A DNA stretch of 64,000 nt from Burkholderiales bacterium (GTDB taxonomy: Bacteria > Pseudomonadota > Gammaproteobacteria > Burkholderiales > Burkholderiaceae_C). The DNA lies in the NCBI GenBank assembly GCA_029268225.1, contig JAJUGJ010000001.1, forward strand, positions 62,001 through 126,000. Direction: 5' to 3'. A program made the position numbers and the translations under genes. This document shows positions 7,871 to 17,947 of the stretch, in pieces. The notes under the pieces are model-generated. The model was not told where the DNA came from and searched no databases. It saw only the letters and a program-made list of their open reading frames with translations. Within the stretch, counting starts at the first letter, position 1; each line of letters starts with the position of its first letter.

Positions 7871-10402
7871 ATGTCTGACCTGACCGTCACGTCTCCTGCT
7901 GCTCCGGCCATGCCGAGCGCCAAGCCCATCGACAGCTACAAGCCGTTCTGGGCCAAGCGCTTCGGCCCGGCCAAGTTCCTGCCCACCAGCCGTGCCGAGA
8001 TGGACGCCCTGGGCTGGGACAGCTGCGACGTCATCATCGTGACGGGCGACGCCTATGTGGACCACCCCAGCTTCGGCATGGCCGTGATCGGCCGCGTGCT
8101 GGAGAACCAGGGCTTTCGCGTGGGCATCATCTCGCAGCCCGACTGGCTGAGTGCCGAGCCCTTCAAAGTGCTGGGCAAGCCCAACCTGTTCTGGGGCGTG
8201 GCGGCCGGCAACATGGATTCGATGATCAACCGCTACACGGCCGATCGCAAAATCCGCAGTGATGACGCCTACACCCCCGGCGGCCAGGGCGGCGCGCGCC
8301 CCGACCGCTGCTCCGCGGTGTACGCCCAGCGCTGCCGCGAAGCCTTCAAGGACGTGCCCATCATCATGGGCGGCATCGAGGCCTCGCTGCGCCGCATCGC
8401 TCACTACGACTACTGGTCGGACAAGGTGCGCCGCTCCAGCCTGATGGATGCCAAGGCCGACCTGCTGCTGTACGGCAACGCCGAGCGCGCCATCATCGAG
8501 GTGGCCCACCGCCTGGCCGCTCGCGAGCCCATCGAGAGCATCACCAATGTGCGTGGCACCGCCTTCCTGCGCCGTCGCCACGACCCGACGGCCGAGGGCT
8601 GGTTCGAACTGGACTCGACCGAGGTGGACCAGCCCGGCCGCATCGACCAGCACATCAACCCCTATCTGACGACCGGGCAGCTGGCCGCCGAAAAGGGCGA
8701 GACCTGCGCGATGGAGGAGGCCGGCGCCTTCGATCCGCTCAAGGCTTCCGGGAAGGTGCCTGCGCAGGCACCATCAAGCCAGCCCGATCTGCGCGGCGGC
8801 GCCAAGCCCATCCAGATCGTGCGCAACCCGGCCCTGGCGGCCAAAGCCCTGCCCGAGCGCAGCGGCAAGATCGCCCTGCCCCCGCGCGAGCGCACCGTGA
8901 TCCGCCTGCCCGCCTACGAGCAGGTCAAGGACGACCCGGTGCTCTACGCCCACGCCAACCGCGTGCTGCACCTGGAAACCAACCCCGGCAACGCCCGCGC
9001 GCTGGTGCAGCGCCACGGAGAAGGCCCCGGCGCGCGCGACGTCTGGATCAACCCGCCCCCCATCCCGCTGAGCACCCCCGAGATGGACCTGGTGTTCGAC
9101 CTGCCCTATGCCCGCGCGCCGCACCCCAAGTACGGCGACGCCGTGATCCCGGCCTGGGACATGATCCGCTTCAGCGTGAACATCATGCGCGGCTGCTTTG
9201 GCGGCTGCACCTTCTGCTCCATCACCGAGCACGAAGGCCGCATCATCCAGAGCCGCTCCGAAGCCTCCGTGCTCAAGGAAATCGAAGACATTCGCGACAA
9301 GGTCAAGGGCTTCACTGGCGTCATCTCCGACCTGGGTGGGCCGACAGCCAACATGTACCGCCTGGGCTGCGCGTCCAAGGCCATCGAGGCCGCGTGCCGC
9401 AAGCCGTCGTGCGTCTACCCCGGCATCTGCCAGAACCTGCACACCGACCACGGCCCGCTGGTGCGCATGTACCGCCGCGCCCGCGCCCTGCCCGGCATCA
9501 AGAAGATCCTGATCGGCTCGGGCCTGCGCTATGACCTGGCCGTGCGTGCGCCCGAGTACGTGAAAGAACTGGTGACCCACCACGTGGGCGGCTACCTGAA
9601 GATCGCACCCGAGCACACCGAGTCGGGCCCGCTGTCAAAGATGATGAAGCCCGGCATCGGCACCTACGACCGCTTCAAGCAGATGTTCGAGCAGTTCAGC
9701 GAAGAAGCCGGCAAGAAGCAGTACCTCATCCCTTACTTCATCGCGGCCCACCCGGGCACGACCGATGCGGACATGATGAACCTGGCCGTCTGGCTCAAGC
9801 GCAATGGCTTCAAGGCCGACCAGGTGCAGACCTTCTACCCCAGCCCCATGGCCACGGCCACGGCGATGTACCACTCGGGCCTGAACCCGCTCAAGGGCAT
9901 CAGCCGCCTGGCCAACAAGGGCGAGAAGGTGGACATCGTCAAGGGCGAGAAGCGCCGCCGCCTGCACAAGGCCTTCCTGCGCTACCACGACCCCAACAAC
10001 TGGCCGCTGCTGCGTGAGGCACTCAAGGAAATGGGCCGTGGCGATCTGATTGGCAACACGCCCAACCACCTGATCCCGACCTACCAGCCGGCCACCGACG
10101 GCACGTACGAAAGTGCGCGCCGCAAGAACTCGACCAAGTCGGGCACCAAGACTTCGGTGGTGACCGTGGGTCGTGTGGCCGGGCAAGGTCGCGGCAGCCA
10201 GGCCCAGGCGCGCAGCGCCGAGCGTGATCCGCGCAACCTGCCGGCCAGCTCAGGGCGCCCGGCGGGCAAAGCGGCACCGCGCCCCGGTCAGATCCTGACC
10301 CAGCACACGGGGCTGCCGCCACGGCAGCAACAGGTCTCAGGGCGCGAAGGTCGACCAGCCGGCAAGCCCATGGGGCCGCGCGGCGGCAAGAAGGCACGCT
10401 GA
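7871..10402 (+). CDS. YgiQ family radical SAM protein
   Basis: 843 residues. An N-terminal YgiQ domain begins around [16 protein letters not shown]. The radical-SAM core has the CxxxCxxC cluster motif in [10 protein letters not shown] at about residues 440-450. A basic, Gly/Arg/Gln-rich low-complexity tail follows (last 90 residues or so). The family binds a [4Fe-4S] cluster and cleaves S-adenosylmethionine, but I know of no established substrate for YgiQ. The ATG at 7871 is preferred over the upstream frame extension to 7853. It is monocistronic and converges on the unknown gene at 10452. Confidence 0.9.
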   Translation: MSDLTVTSPAAPAMPSAKPIDSYKPFWAKRFGPAKFLPTSRAEMDALGWDSCDVIIVTGDAYVDHPSFGMAVIGRVLENQGFRVGIISQPDWLSAEPFKVLGKPNLFWGVAAGNMDSMINRYTADRKIRSDDAYTPGGQGGARPDRCSAVYAQRCREAFKDVPIIMGGIEASLRRIAHYDYWSDKVRRSSLMDAKADLLLYGNAERAIIEVAHRLAAREPIESITNVRGTAFLRRRHDPTAEGWFELDSTEVDQPGRIDQHINPYLTTGQLAAEKGETCAMEEAGAFDPLKASGKVPAQAPSSQPDLRGGAKPIQIVRNPALAAKALPERSGKIALPPRERTVIRLPAYEQVKDDPVLYAHANRVLHLETNPGNARALVQRHGEGPGARDVWINPPPIPLSTPEMDLVFDLPYARAPHPKYGDAVIPAWDMIRFSVNIMRGCFGGCTFCSITEHEGRIIQSRSEASVLKEIEDIRDKVKGFTGVISDLGGPTANMYRLGCASKAIEAACRKPSCVYPGICQNLHTDHGPLVRMYRRARALPGIKKILIGSGLRYDLAVRAPEYVKELVTHHVGGYLKIAPEHTESGPLSKMMKPGIGTYDRFKQMFEQFSEEAGKKQYLIPYFIAAHPGTTDADMMNLAVWLKRNGFKADQVQTFYPSPMATATAMYHSGLNPLKGISRLANKGEKVDIVKGEKRRRLHKAFLRYHDPNNWPLLREALKEMGRGDLIGNTPNHLIPTYQPATDGTYESARRKNSTKSGTKTSVVTVGRVAGQGRGSQAQARSAERDPRNLPASSGRPAGKAAPRPGQILTQHTGLPPRQQQVSGREGRPAGKPMGPRGGKKAR

Positions 10403-10451
10403 TCAGCTGTCGTGCAGGGCGCGCACCCGTGCGATCTGGCGCCGCCTCCAG

Positions 10452-11699
10452 TCAGGGCACCGTTCGCGTAGGCAAGGCCTGAGCCTCGTACTGCAAGGTA
10501 CGTTCACGCGCCCGGGTCACATCGGCATCGCGCGGCAAGATCAGCATCAACACGCCGCCGCTGCGCAGTCGTGTGGGACGCAACAGCACCTGCGCTTCGC
10601 CCAGCGACACATGTGCCTCGCGCACCGATCGCCCCAGCGTCAGGCCCTGCCCAATGCGGCCCACGGCCACCAACAAGGCATGCCCTTGCTCGGCCATCGC
10701 CGCGCCATCGGCGCCTTCGGTGCGCGCCCACACCTCACGGTTGGACAAGGCAAAAATGCAGGCGCGCAAAGCCCCTGTGTGGGCCTGCAGCGCCATCAGG
10801 TGAGCATCCAGGCTCATGACGGCACCTGCGTCCGTCGCGCCAGGCGCAGGGCCCTCAACGGTGCGCCCCTGAATCACCGGCATGGGTTTGGGCGCCCGCG
10901 GCGCCGGGGCCACGCGGGCGGGGACGGGCGTGTCGGGCAAGCCCGACAACGTGAGGCGATCGATCAACGGCATGGCACCCGGTACCCCGGCCTGAGCCAA
11001 ACGGTTCCAGTAGGTGGCCAGCAGCGTCCAATTGGCAGCCACCGTCTGGCTGACCGGACTCACCTCCACCTGCCAACGTGGCGTGCGGGCCAACGCCGAG
11101 AGGCTGAGCATCCAGTCAGGGTCACGGACCTGAGGCAAAGCCAACACCGACACCGTCCCCTCAGGATGCCCCGCCAGCAACTGCTCACGCCAATGGCTCA
11201 CGCGCGCCGCCACATCCGGAGGCATCGGCGAGCCTCCCATCAGCACCTGCACCGAGGCCGAAGCCGCCAGCAAGCGACTCAAAGCCTGTTGCTCGCGCGA
11301 CTCGGCCTGAACCTCGGCCAGGTAGATGCGCACGCATCCATCTGACACCGGGCAATCCAGATAGGACAAGGCCGCCAACACCGTGCCAAACCCCTGGCGC
11401 CGGATGCTCAAAGATTGCACGCGCCAGCCGGTGCGCTCACTCAGCCCCTGCAGGAAAGCTCGCCCGGCACCATTGCCCAGATCGTGCAACAGCACGAAGG
11501 GAGGCGCCCCCATCTCGAAATGCTGACGCAAGGCTTCTGAGGGGTCGCAGACCACGAACAGCTCGCGCAAGGTGGGCGACACCTGTCGACCCAGTTCGCG
11601 CAAGGCCTGCACAGGCGCGCGCTCCTCCATCAGCTGTGTGGCCACCTGGGTGTGTGCCGCCCAGGCGTCACGCTGTTCGCGGTCTTGATCGTGTGCCAT
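10452..11699 (-). CDS. Uncharacterised protein, possible C-terminal roadblock/LC7-like domain
   Basis: I do not recognise this 415-residue protein as a whole. Residues 1-250 are a soluble alpha/beta-looking region without a motif I can name. A Pro/Ala-rich linker (around 260-300) follows. The last 110 residues or so (SLDAHLMALQAHTGALRACIF onward) have the alternating strand-helix pattern of roadblock/LC7 modules; this is weak, by-eye evidence. No signal peptide or membrane segment is evident. The ATG at 11699 has a GGGG six bases upstream; the frame is also open to ATG 11705 and TTG 11735. It has its own transcription unit between the convergent ygiQ-like gene and the upstream MgtC-like gene on the same strand, 102 bases away. 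Confidence 0.6.
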   Translation of the reverse strand: MAHDQDREQRDAWAAHTQVATQLMEERAPVQALRELGRQVSPTLRELFVVCDPSEALRQHFEMGAPPFVLLHDLGNGAGRAFLQGLSERTGWRVQSLSIRRQGFGTVLAALSYLDCPVSDGCVRIYLAEVQAESREQQALSRLLAASASVQVLMGGSPMPPDVAARVSHWREQLLAGHPEGTVSVLALPQVRDPDWMLSLSALARTPRWQVEVSPVSQTVAANWTLLATYWNRLAQAGVPGAMPLIDRLTLSGLPDTPVPARVAPAPRAPKPMPVIQGRTVEGPAPGATDAGAVMSLDAHLMALQAHTGALRACIFALSNREVWARTEGADGAAMAEQGHALLVAVGRIGQGLTLGRSVREAHVSLGEAQVLLRPTRLRSGGVLMLILPRDADVTRARERTLQYEAQALPTRTVP

Positions 11700-11801
11700 C
11701 GCCATCCCCGTTCTGGCGTGTGCGATCTCGGCCAACTGTGGCTGCGCCCACCCATTATTGTTCTGGATATTTTAATGGTCTGGCGCGCGACAACCCAGGC
11801 T

Positions 11802-13046
11802 TCAGCGCGCGACCCAGGCCACCCAGGCCCAGCCCATCACCATGTTGGCGGCCAGGGCTGCGGCCACCACCACACCGAACCGCCAACCGCCCGACACGCA
11901 GGCCACCGTGCCCCGGGTCGTGCTGTTGACGCTCAGGGCCACCATCAAACCCATCAGCAAATGCTCAGCCGGCAAGGTACCGGCACCGTACATCGCCAGC
12001 AGACTGGCCATGGGGGCCTGGGCATCGGCAATCGCCGCCACCCCGGTCCCCAGCAGCAAGCCCCCGACGCCCTGCTTTTGCGCATAGCTCACGACCAGGG
12101 CGCCACCGACCAAGAGCAGCGCCACCATCACGGCCTCCCGCAAGCGCAGCACATCCCGCTGACCGGACGCGGGCACCACTTCCCCACCTTGGTGCTGCCA
12201 CAGCAAGGCCCCAAGGGTCAGCGGCAAAGCCACTCCCACGGCCATCAGCGGCAAGGTCACCGGCAAAGCCGAGGGCGCCACCACCAGGATCATCAGCACG
12301 ATCTGCATCCAGGTGGCGGCCGTCGACAAGATGGCCGCACACAGCGTCATGCGCAAGGGCACCTCGCGCTGACGCGCCAGGCTGCCCATGGCCCCGATGG
12401 TGGCCGTGCTCGAGACGAATCCCCCCAAGAAGCCCGACACGGCCAAACCGGAGCGGGCGCCCAACAGGCGCTGTGCCACATGGCTGGCGCCTTGCAACAT
12501 CAGGATCACGATGAGCAGCATCAGCCCGCGCTGTGGTGACAATTCACCCAGCCAGCTCACCGGCTCCCGCGGCATGAGGGGCAGCAGCACCAGGGCCAAG
12601 GCGGCCAGCAGCAACCCGTCGTAGAGCTCCTTCTCGCTCAACCACGTGTGGGCAAAGTGGTGCAGGCGTTCGCGGGCCGCCAACACTCCGGCCAGCAGGG
12701 CCGCGCAAGCCGCAGACAGCACCGGCTCCGACACGGCCATGACGCCGATCAGGCAGGTCGCAATCAGCGACATCTCGGTGGTGATGCCGGGGTCATCGTC
12801 TTGGGTGCGCCAGTACGACAAGGCGGCCATCACCGCCACGCTGCACAAAGCCACGGCCGACAGCCACACGGACACTATCTGGGCGATCGCCCCCAGCAAC
12901 GCCACCACCGCGAAGGTGCGCAACCCCGCAGCAGCCCGGTCCTGGCCGGTCCCCTTGCGGCGTTCGCGCTCCAGCCCGATCAACAGGCCACAACCCAGCG
13001 CCACCGCCAGGCCCATCTGGGCTGGTGACAAAGAAAAACCGTTCAC
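11802..13046 (-). CDS. MgtC/SapB and DUF4010 family membrane protein
   Basis: 414 residues, almost entirely hydrophobic with about 11-13 predicted helices. The N-terminal half has the MgtC/SapB signature LIGLERERR (about residues 22-30) and RTFAVVALLGA. The C-terminal half matches the DUF4010 pattern, including SGFLGGFVSSTATIGAM. The transport or regulatory role of this fused family is not established. The start is a GTG at 13046, with a very good GAGGAGG ribosome-binding site eight bases upstream. It diverges from minC across 111 bases. Confidence 0.85.
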   Translation of the reverse strand: MNGFSLSPAQMGLAVALGCGLLIGLERERRKGTGQDRAAAGLRTFAVVALLGAIAQIVSVWLSAVALCSVAVMAALSYWRTQDDDPGITTEMSLIATCLIGVMAVSEPVLSAACAALLAGVLAARERLHHFAHTWLSEKELYDGLLLAALALVLLPLMPREPVSWLGELSPQRGLMLLIVILMLQGASHVAQRLLGARSGLAVSGFLGGFVSSTATIGAMGSLARQREVPLRMTLCAAILSTAATWMQIVLMILVVAPSALPVTLPLMAVGVALPLTLGALLWQHQGGEVVPASGQRDVLRLREAVMVALLLVGGALVVSYAQKQGVGGLLLGTGVAAIADAQAPMASLLAMYGAGTLPAEHLLMGLMVALSVNSTTRGTVACVSGGWRFGVVVAAALAANMVMGWAWVAWVAR

Positions 13047-13157
13047 CGAAGTGCCTCCTCATTGCATCGCCCTCAGTATGGCCCGTCCAGGGGGGATCGG
13101 GGTCAGGAAGTGCCCTGTGCTGCCTTAAACTGCGGTCTTTCCACGCGCCTGCTGTCC

Positions 13158-13919
13158 ATGTCTGCCGCCTCCCCCGGAAACGCCTCCGCCCTGTTCGATT
13201 TCAAGAGCGCCACGCTCTCTCTGGAAGCCTTTCTGCTCCGCACGGCCAACCTGAGCTCGCTGGCCCAGGCCCTGGAAGAGCGTTTTGGCAGCAGCCCAGA
13301 CCTGTTCAACGGCGAACCGGTGGTGATCGACCTCACCCACCTGGCCAGCCTCGACCTGCACGTCAACTTCCCTGAACTGATCGCCCTGCTGGCCCGCTTC
13401 AAGCTCAAGGCCATCGCCGTGCGCGGCGGCACCGTCGCCCAGACCCGCTCGGCCCAGGATGCCGGCCTGATCGAAGCCCCGGAAAGCCATGCCGCAACCC
13501 GCGTCGAAACCGTCGTGCAGGAAGTCGTGCGCGAAGTCATCCGCGAGGTGCCGGTGGAAGTGCCCGTGCACGTGCCGATGGCGGCCAGCACCATGTTCAT
13601 CGACAAGCCGCTGCGCTCCGGTCAACAGGTCTACGCCAAGGGCGGCGACCTGATCGTGCTGGCGGCCGTCAACCACGGTGCCGAGGTGATTGCCGACGGC
13701 TCCATCCATGTGTATGCCCCCCTGCGTGGCAAGGCGATTGCCGGCGCCAAAGGCAACACCGAGGCCCGCATCTTTGCGCTGCACATGGAGCCCGAGCTGC
13801 TGTCCATCGCCGGCACCTACCGCACCACCGACAACCCGCTGCCCGACGACGTGACGGGCAAGCCCGCCCAGATCCGTCTGGAAGGCGAGCGCCTGGTTTT
13901 CGACCCCATTGCTCTCTGA
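13158..13919 (+). CDS. minC: Septum site-determining protein MinC
   Basis: 253 residues. The N-terminal domain (about 10-110) binds FtsZ; the C-terminal beta-helix domain (about 150-253) has the diagnostic LRSGQQVYAKGGDL and EVIADGSIHVYAPLRGKA segments that mediate dimerisation and MinD contact. The two are joined by a linker rich in Val and Glu (VVQEVVREVIREVPVEVPV, about 116-135), longer and more repetitive than in E. coli. Role: blocks FtsZ ring formation near the poles together with MinD. First gene of minCDE; minD follows after 28 bases. The longer frame starting at 13062 would overlap the MgtC-like gene's promoter and is not used. Confidence 0.95.
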   Translation: MSAASPGNASALFDFKSATLSLEAFLLRTANLSSLAQALEERFGSSPDLFNGEPVVIDLTHLASLDLHVNFPELIALLARFKLKAIAVRGGTVAQTRSAQDAGLIEAPESHAATRVETVVQEVVREVIREVPVEVPVHVPMAASTMFIDKPLRSGQQVYAKGGDLIVLAAVNHGAEVIADGSIHVYAPLRGKAIAGAKGNTEARIFALHMEPELLSIAGTYRTTDNPLPDDVTGKPAQIRLEGERLVFDPIAL

Positions 13920-13947
13920 TTACTCGCATCTGAAAGGACCGCCAGAC

Positions 13948-14763
13948 ATGGCCAAGATCATCGTGGTGACCTCCGGCAAGGGGGGCGTCGGCAAGACGAC
14001 CACCAGCGCCAGCTTCGCAGCCGGCCTCGCTTTGCGTGGCCACAAGACCGCCGTCATCGACTTCGACGTCGGCCTGCGCAACCTCGACCTGATCATGGGT
14101 TGCGAACGCCGCGTGGTGTACGACCTGATCAACGTGATCCAGGGCGAAGCCAACCTGAACCAGGCGCTGATCAAGGACAAGCAGTGTGAAAACCTGTACG
14201 TCCTGGCCGCCTCGCAGACCCGCGACAAGGAAGCCCTGACGCAAGACGGCGTCGAGAAGGTGCTGCGCGACCTGGAAAAGATGGACTTCGAGTACATCGT
14301 GTGCGACTCGCCCGCCGGCATCGAAACCGGCGCGCTGATGGCCATGCACTTTGCCGACGAAGCCATCGTGGTGACCAACCCCGAAGTCTCGTCCGTGCGT
14401 GACTCCGACCGCATCCTGGGCATGCTCAACAGCAAGACCAAGCGTGCGCAGGACGGTGCCGAGCCCATCAAGGAGCACCTGCTGATCACGCGTTACAACC
14501 CCAACCGGGTCGAAGGCGGTCAGATGCTCTCGCTCGACGACGTGCACGACATCCTCAAGGTCAAGCTGATCGGCGTGATCCCCGAATCGGAAACCGTGCT
14601 GAACGCCTCCAACCAGGGCATCCCGGCCATCCACATGAAGGGAACCGATGTGGCCGAGGCCTACGGTGACGTGATCGACCGCTTCCTGGGCCAGGACAAG
14701 CCCCTGCGCTTCGTCGAGGCCGAGAAGCCGGGCTTCTTCAAGCGTCTGTTCGGAGGCAAGTAA
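13948..14763 (+). CDS. minD: Septum site-determining ATPase MinD
   Basis: 271 residues. The deviant Walker A motif GKGGVGKTT (about residues 10-18) and AVIDFDVGLRNLD identify a MinD/ParA-type ATPase. The C-terminus GFFKRLFGGK is the amphipathic membrane-targeting helix. Role: ATP-dependent membrane binding that recruits MinC and oscillates under MinE control. AAAGGA lies about ten bases before the ATG. minE starts three bases after the stop codon, so the two are almost certainly translationally coupled. Confidence 0.97.
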   Translation: MAKIIVVTSGKGGVGKTTTSASFAAGLALRGHKTAVIDFDVGLRNLDLIMGCERRVVYDLINVIQGEANLNQALIKDKQCENLYVLAASQTRDKEALTQDGVEKVLRDLEKMDFEYIVCDSPAGIETGALMAMHFADEAIVVTNPEVSSVRDSDRILGMLNSKTKRAQDGAEPIKEHLLITRYNPNRVEGGQMLSLDDVHDILKVKLIGVIPESETVLNASNQGIPAIHMKGTDVAEAYGDVIDRFLGQDKPLRFVEAEKPGFFKRLFGGK

Positions 14764-14766
14764 GAC

Positions 14767-15027
14767 ATGGGATTCCTCACCTTTTTCCTCGGCGAGAAGA
14801 AGCAGACGGCCACGGTGGCCAAGGAACGCCTGCAACTGATCCTCGCGCACGAGCGCAACGGCCGCTCCAGCAGCCCCACCTACCTGCCCGATCTGCAGCG
14901 TGAACTGGTGGCGGTGATCTCCAAGTACGTCTCCATCAATCCTGACGACATCAAGGTGAACCTGGAACGTCAGGACGACCTGGAAGTGCTGGAAGTCAAG
15001 ATCGAGTTGCCGGAAGCCCAGCGCTGA
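14767..15027 (+). CDS. minE: Cell division topological specificity factor MinE
   Basis: 86 residues, the usual family length. The N-terminal membrane/MinD-interacting segment [15 protein letters not shown] is followed by the anti-MinCD helix ([12 protein letters not shown]) and the dimerisation domain ([26 protein letters not shown]). MinE stimulates MinD ATPase activity and confines division inhibition to the poles. Last gene of the canonical minCDE operon; a parA-like gene follows 100 bases later on the same strand. Confidence 0.97.
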   Translation: MGFLTFFLGEKKQTATVAKERLQLILAHERNGRSSSPTYLPDLQRELVAVISKYVSINPDDIKVNLERQDDLEVLEVKIELPEAQR

Positions 15028-15127
15028 ACACGGCATGGTGGGCGACAGTCGGCGCGGCCGGCCGTCGCCTCACCGTTGTTGCAGTGCACAATAGGCGCAG
15101 TTCATCGCAACACAAGGGATTCAGGTC

Positions 15128-15907
15128 ATGCGTTACGTCGTGTTCAACCAGAAGGGTGGCGTGGGCAAGTCCACCATCACCTGCAACCTGGCCGCCATCA
15201 GCGCCGCGCAGGGCCTGCGCACCCTCGTCATCGACCTGGACCCGCAGGGCAACTCCACGCAGTACCTGCTGGGTGGCCCGCATGAGGACGCCGACATCAG
15301 CGCGGCCGAATTCTTTGACCAGACGCTGAAGTTCAGTGCCCGCCCCAAGGGGGCCGATGCCTATGTGGTGGGCACACCCTGGGAAGGGCTGGACGTGATG
15401 CCCTCACACCCCAGCCTGGACGAGTTGCACAGCAAGCTGGAGTCGCGCTACAAGATCTACAAGCTGCGTGATGCGCTGGTCGATCTGGCGGACACCTATG
15501 ACCGCATCTACATCGACACGCCGCCCGCGCTGAACTTCTACACGCGCTCGGCGCTGATCGCAGCGCAAGGTTGCCTGATCCCGTTTGACTGCGACGATTT
15601 CTCGCGCCGCGCGCTCTACACCCTGCTCGACAACGTGCAGGAGATCCGCGCCGACCACAACGACGACCTGCAGGTCTCGGGCATCGTGGTCAACCAGTTC
15701 CAGCCGCGCGCCAGCCTGCCGCAAAAGCTGGTGCAGGAGTTGATCGACGAGGGCCTGCCCGTGCTGCAGCCCTACTTGAGCAGCTCGGTGAAGATCAAGG
15801 AATCACACCAGCAGGCGCGCCCCATGATCCATCTGGACGCGCGCCACAAGCTGACGCAGGAAATGATCGCGCTGCACGACGCGCTGGCCGGCCGCCAAGC
15901 GGCCTGA
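15128..15907 (+). CDS. Orphan ParA/Soj-type ATPase
   Basis: 259 residues with Walker A KGGVGKST (about residues 11-18), switch I DLDPQGNST and Walker B YIDTPPALN. It lacks the N-terminal DNA-binding extension of plasmid type Ia ParA proteins and the C-terminal amphipathic helix of MinD. No parB gene or parS-like palindrome lies next to it, so a role in chromosome segregation is not supported by context. ParA relatives also position other cargo such as chemosensory arrays and carboxysomes. Located 100 bases after minE, it could be read from the min promoter or its own. It converges with the DUF808 gene 21 bases downstream. Confidence 0.85.
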   Translation: MRYVVFNQKGGVGKSTITCNLAAISAAQGLRTLVIDLDPQGNSTQYLLGGPHEDADISAAEFFDQTLKFSARPKGADAYVVGTPWEGLDVMPSHPSLDELHSKLESRYKIYKLRDALVDLADTYDRIYIDTPPALNFYTRSALIAAQGCLIPFDCDDFSRRALYTLLDNVQEIRADHNDDLQVSGIVVNQFQPRASLPQKLVQELIDEGLPVLQPYLSSSVKIKESHQQARPMIHLDARHKLTQEMIALHDALAGRQAA

Positions 15908-15928
15908 GGCCACGGCCGCCGGACGAGG

Positions 15929-16867
15929 TCAACCCCGGCGGAAGGGGCGCAGCAAACGCTGCCCCAGCGTCACCAGCGCCAGGGTCACCGCCCCCACGAT
16001 CACGCCGCCCACCCCATCGAGCACGGTGGGGGTGATCGCTTCGAGCAGGCCACCGATGCCCGGCACGGTACCGGCCGCATGGGCGATGCCGTGCACCACA
16101 TCGTGCGCCCCCGGCAAGCCGTGCAGCACGATGCCGCCGCCGACGAGGAACATGGCCGCTGTGCCCACCACTGACAGCGTCTTCATCATCACCGGCGCGG
16201 CGGCCAGCAGGCCACGGCCGACGGCGGCCTTGACCGCACCCCCACGTTGCTGCAGGTACAGGCCGACGTCGTCCATCTTCACGATGGCCGCCACCAGACC
16301 ATAGACGCCGACGGTGACCGCCAGCGCCACGCCCGACAGCACCAGCACCTGCTGCGTGAACGAAGCTGCCGTGACCGTGCCCAGGGTGATGGCCACGATC
16401 TCGGCGGAGAGGATGAAGTCGGTGCGCACTGCGCCCTCGATCTTCTCGCGCTCGAACGCGACCAGGTCCACCGACTCGTCCTTCAGCGCAGCGCTGAGCG
16501 CCTCGTGGTGCGCCGCGTCTTCATCGTGGCTGTGCAACAGCGGGTGGGCCAGCTTCTCCACGCCCTCGAAACACAGATAGGCCCCACCAATCATCAGCAA
16601 GGGGGTCACGGCCACGGGCAACCAGGCACTGATCGCCAGGGCCGCCGGCACCAGGATCACCTTGTTGCGCACCGAGCCCTTGGCCACGGCCCACACGACA
16701 GGCAGTTCGCGCTCGGCGCGGATGCCGGTGACCTGCTGGGCGTTGAGCGCCAGATCATCGCCCAGCACACCGGCGGTCTTCTTGGCGGCCAGCTTGGACA
16801 TGGCCGCCACGTCATCGAGCATCAGGGTGATGTCATCGATCAGGATCAACAAGCTGGTTCCGGCCAT
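15929..16867 (-). CDS. DUF808 (YedI-like) inner-membrane protein
   Basis: 312 residues, highly hydrophobic, starting [19 protein letters not shown], the conserved opening of the DUF808/YedI family. Other family segments include [21 protein letters not shown] and the acidic loop [16 protein letters not shown]. At least six membrane helices are predicted. The function of the family is not established. The HDOD gene lies upstream on the same strand, 57 bases away, so the two could be co-transcribed. Confidence 0.88.
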   Translation of the reverse strand: MAGTSLLILIDDITLMLDDVAAMSKLAAKKTAGVLGDDLALNAQQVTGIRAERELPVVWAVAKGSVRNKVILVPAALAISAWLPVAVTPLLMIGGAYLCFEGVEKLAHPLLHSHDEDAAHHEALSAALKDESVDLVAFEREKIEGAVRTDFILSAEIVAITLGTVTAASFTQQVLVLSGVALAVTVGVYGLVAAIVKMDDVGLYLQQRGGAVKAAVGRGLLAAAPVMMKTLSVVGTAAMFLVGGGIVLHGLPGAHDVVHGIAHAAGTVPGIGGLLEAITPTVLDGVGGVIVGAVTLALVTLGQRLLRPFRRG

Positions 16868-16924
16868 CGTGGTGCGTATTGATGAGAAAGAGAGACAAAG
16901 TCAGCGCGAATCAGGCACGGCGGG

Positions 16925-17806
16925 TCAAACGATGTCGAGGTGGTCCCGCAACTCGTCTTCCCAGCTCAGCAACTCTTCCATCGGCAACTCCAACCAGGCC
17001 AGGGCGGCCTCGCCGTGGGTGCGCCAATCGGCATCCTGATCCAGCCCTTCGTGACGACGCATCAGGAACTCCGCCAGCAGGCCCACAGCGATGAGGGCTC
17101 GCACATCCGGGTCCACCCGCCCTTCGCCCAAGGCCTCCAGATCGTGGTGCAGACGGATCGCCGCAGCCACCGTGGGCGAGAGGCGCCAGACCCGGGCCAC
17201 CAGACCGCCGACCACCGCGTGATCGGTGCGGTGGTTCGCGTTCTCAGTGGCCACATAGGGGCGATCGATGCGGGCTGCCGCCTCCACCATGGTGGAGGGA
17301 TAGCCCTTGATGCTTTGCACCATCACCGGCAAGCCGACGTGGCAAAAGAGCCCATAGGTGTGCGCCACATCGGCCGACATGCCGGGCAGATGTCGCGCCA
17401 TGAAAGCCATGGCGACGGCCCGCTTGGCCGAACGCTCCCAGAATCGCTGCAAGGCTGGGTGATTGACGCGGATGGCGCTTTGTGCAAGAAACCGGGTCAT
17501 GATCGTGGCGGTTTCATCCAGCCCCAGCAGGTTCATGGCCTGACCAATGGTCTGCACCGCCTGCCCCACGCTGTACACCGGGCTGTTGGCGCAGCGCAGC
17601 AAGGTGGCGGACATGGCCACGTCACTGGAGGCGATGCGCGCCACTTCGTTGAGGTCGGGCTCGGGTTCGGCCATCACCTGTTGCAGGCGGATCAACAATT
17701 CCGGGCAGGGGGGAATGACGATGTGCTGCAAGGGGCCGCTTTTGCGGGCGCTGTCCAGTTCCAGCAAAATGTCACTGGTGCGCGTGGCGGTCATGGCGGA
17801 GGTCAT
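16925..17806 (-). CDS. HDOD domain protein
   Basis: 293 residues. The HDOD domain covers about residues 25-225 (IPPCPELLIRLQQVMAEPEPDLNEVARIASSD as split segments, then LLRCANSPVYS and AMNLLGLDE). HDOD proteins resemble HD phosphohydrolases but usually lack the metal site, and often act in signalling or c-di-GMP-linked control. No GGDEF, EAL or receiver domain is fused here. I chose the ATG at 17806; the next in-frame ATG at 17794 is also possible, and neither has a strong ribosome-binding site. It diverges from the M48 peptidase gene across 141 bases. Confidence 0.82.
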   Translation of the reverse strand: MTSAMTATRTSDILLELDSARKSGPLQHIVIPPCPELLIRLQQVMAEPEPDLNEVARIASSDVAMSATLLRCANSPVYSVGQAVQTIGQAMNLLGLDETATIMTRFLAQSAIRVNHPALQRFWERSAKRAVAMAFMARHLPGMSADVAHTYGLFCHVGLPVMVQSIKGYPSTMVEAAARIDRPYVATENANHRTDHAVVGGLVARVWRLSPTVAAAIRLHHDLEALGEGRVDPDVRALIAVGLLAEFLMRRHEGLDQDADWRTHGEAALAWLELPMEELLSWEDELRDHLDIV

Positions 17807-17947
17807 GTGAGATTCAAGTTCTGCAAAATCAGCACGATCCGGCGCCACCTCGACAGCACCGAGGTGACCACACGGACACGGTTGCCATCGTAGCCGTCCT
17901 GCCCGCGGTTTTCTGCATCAAACTCGCGCTTTGTGCGCATTGCGACC

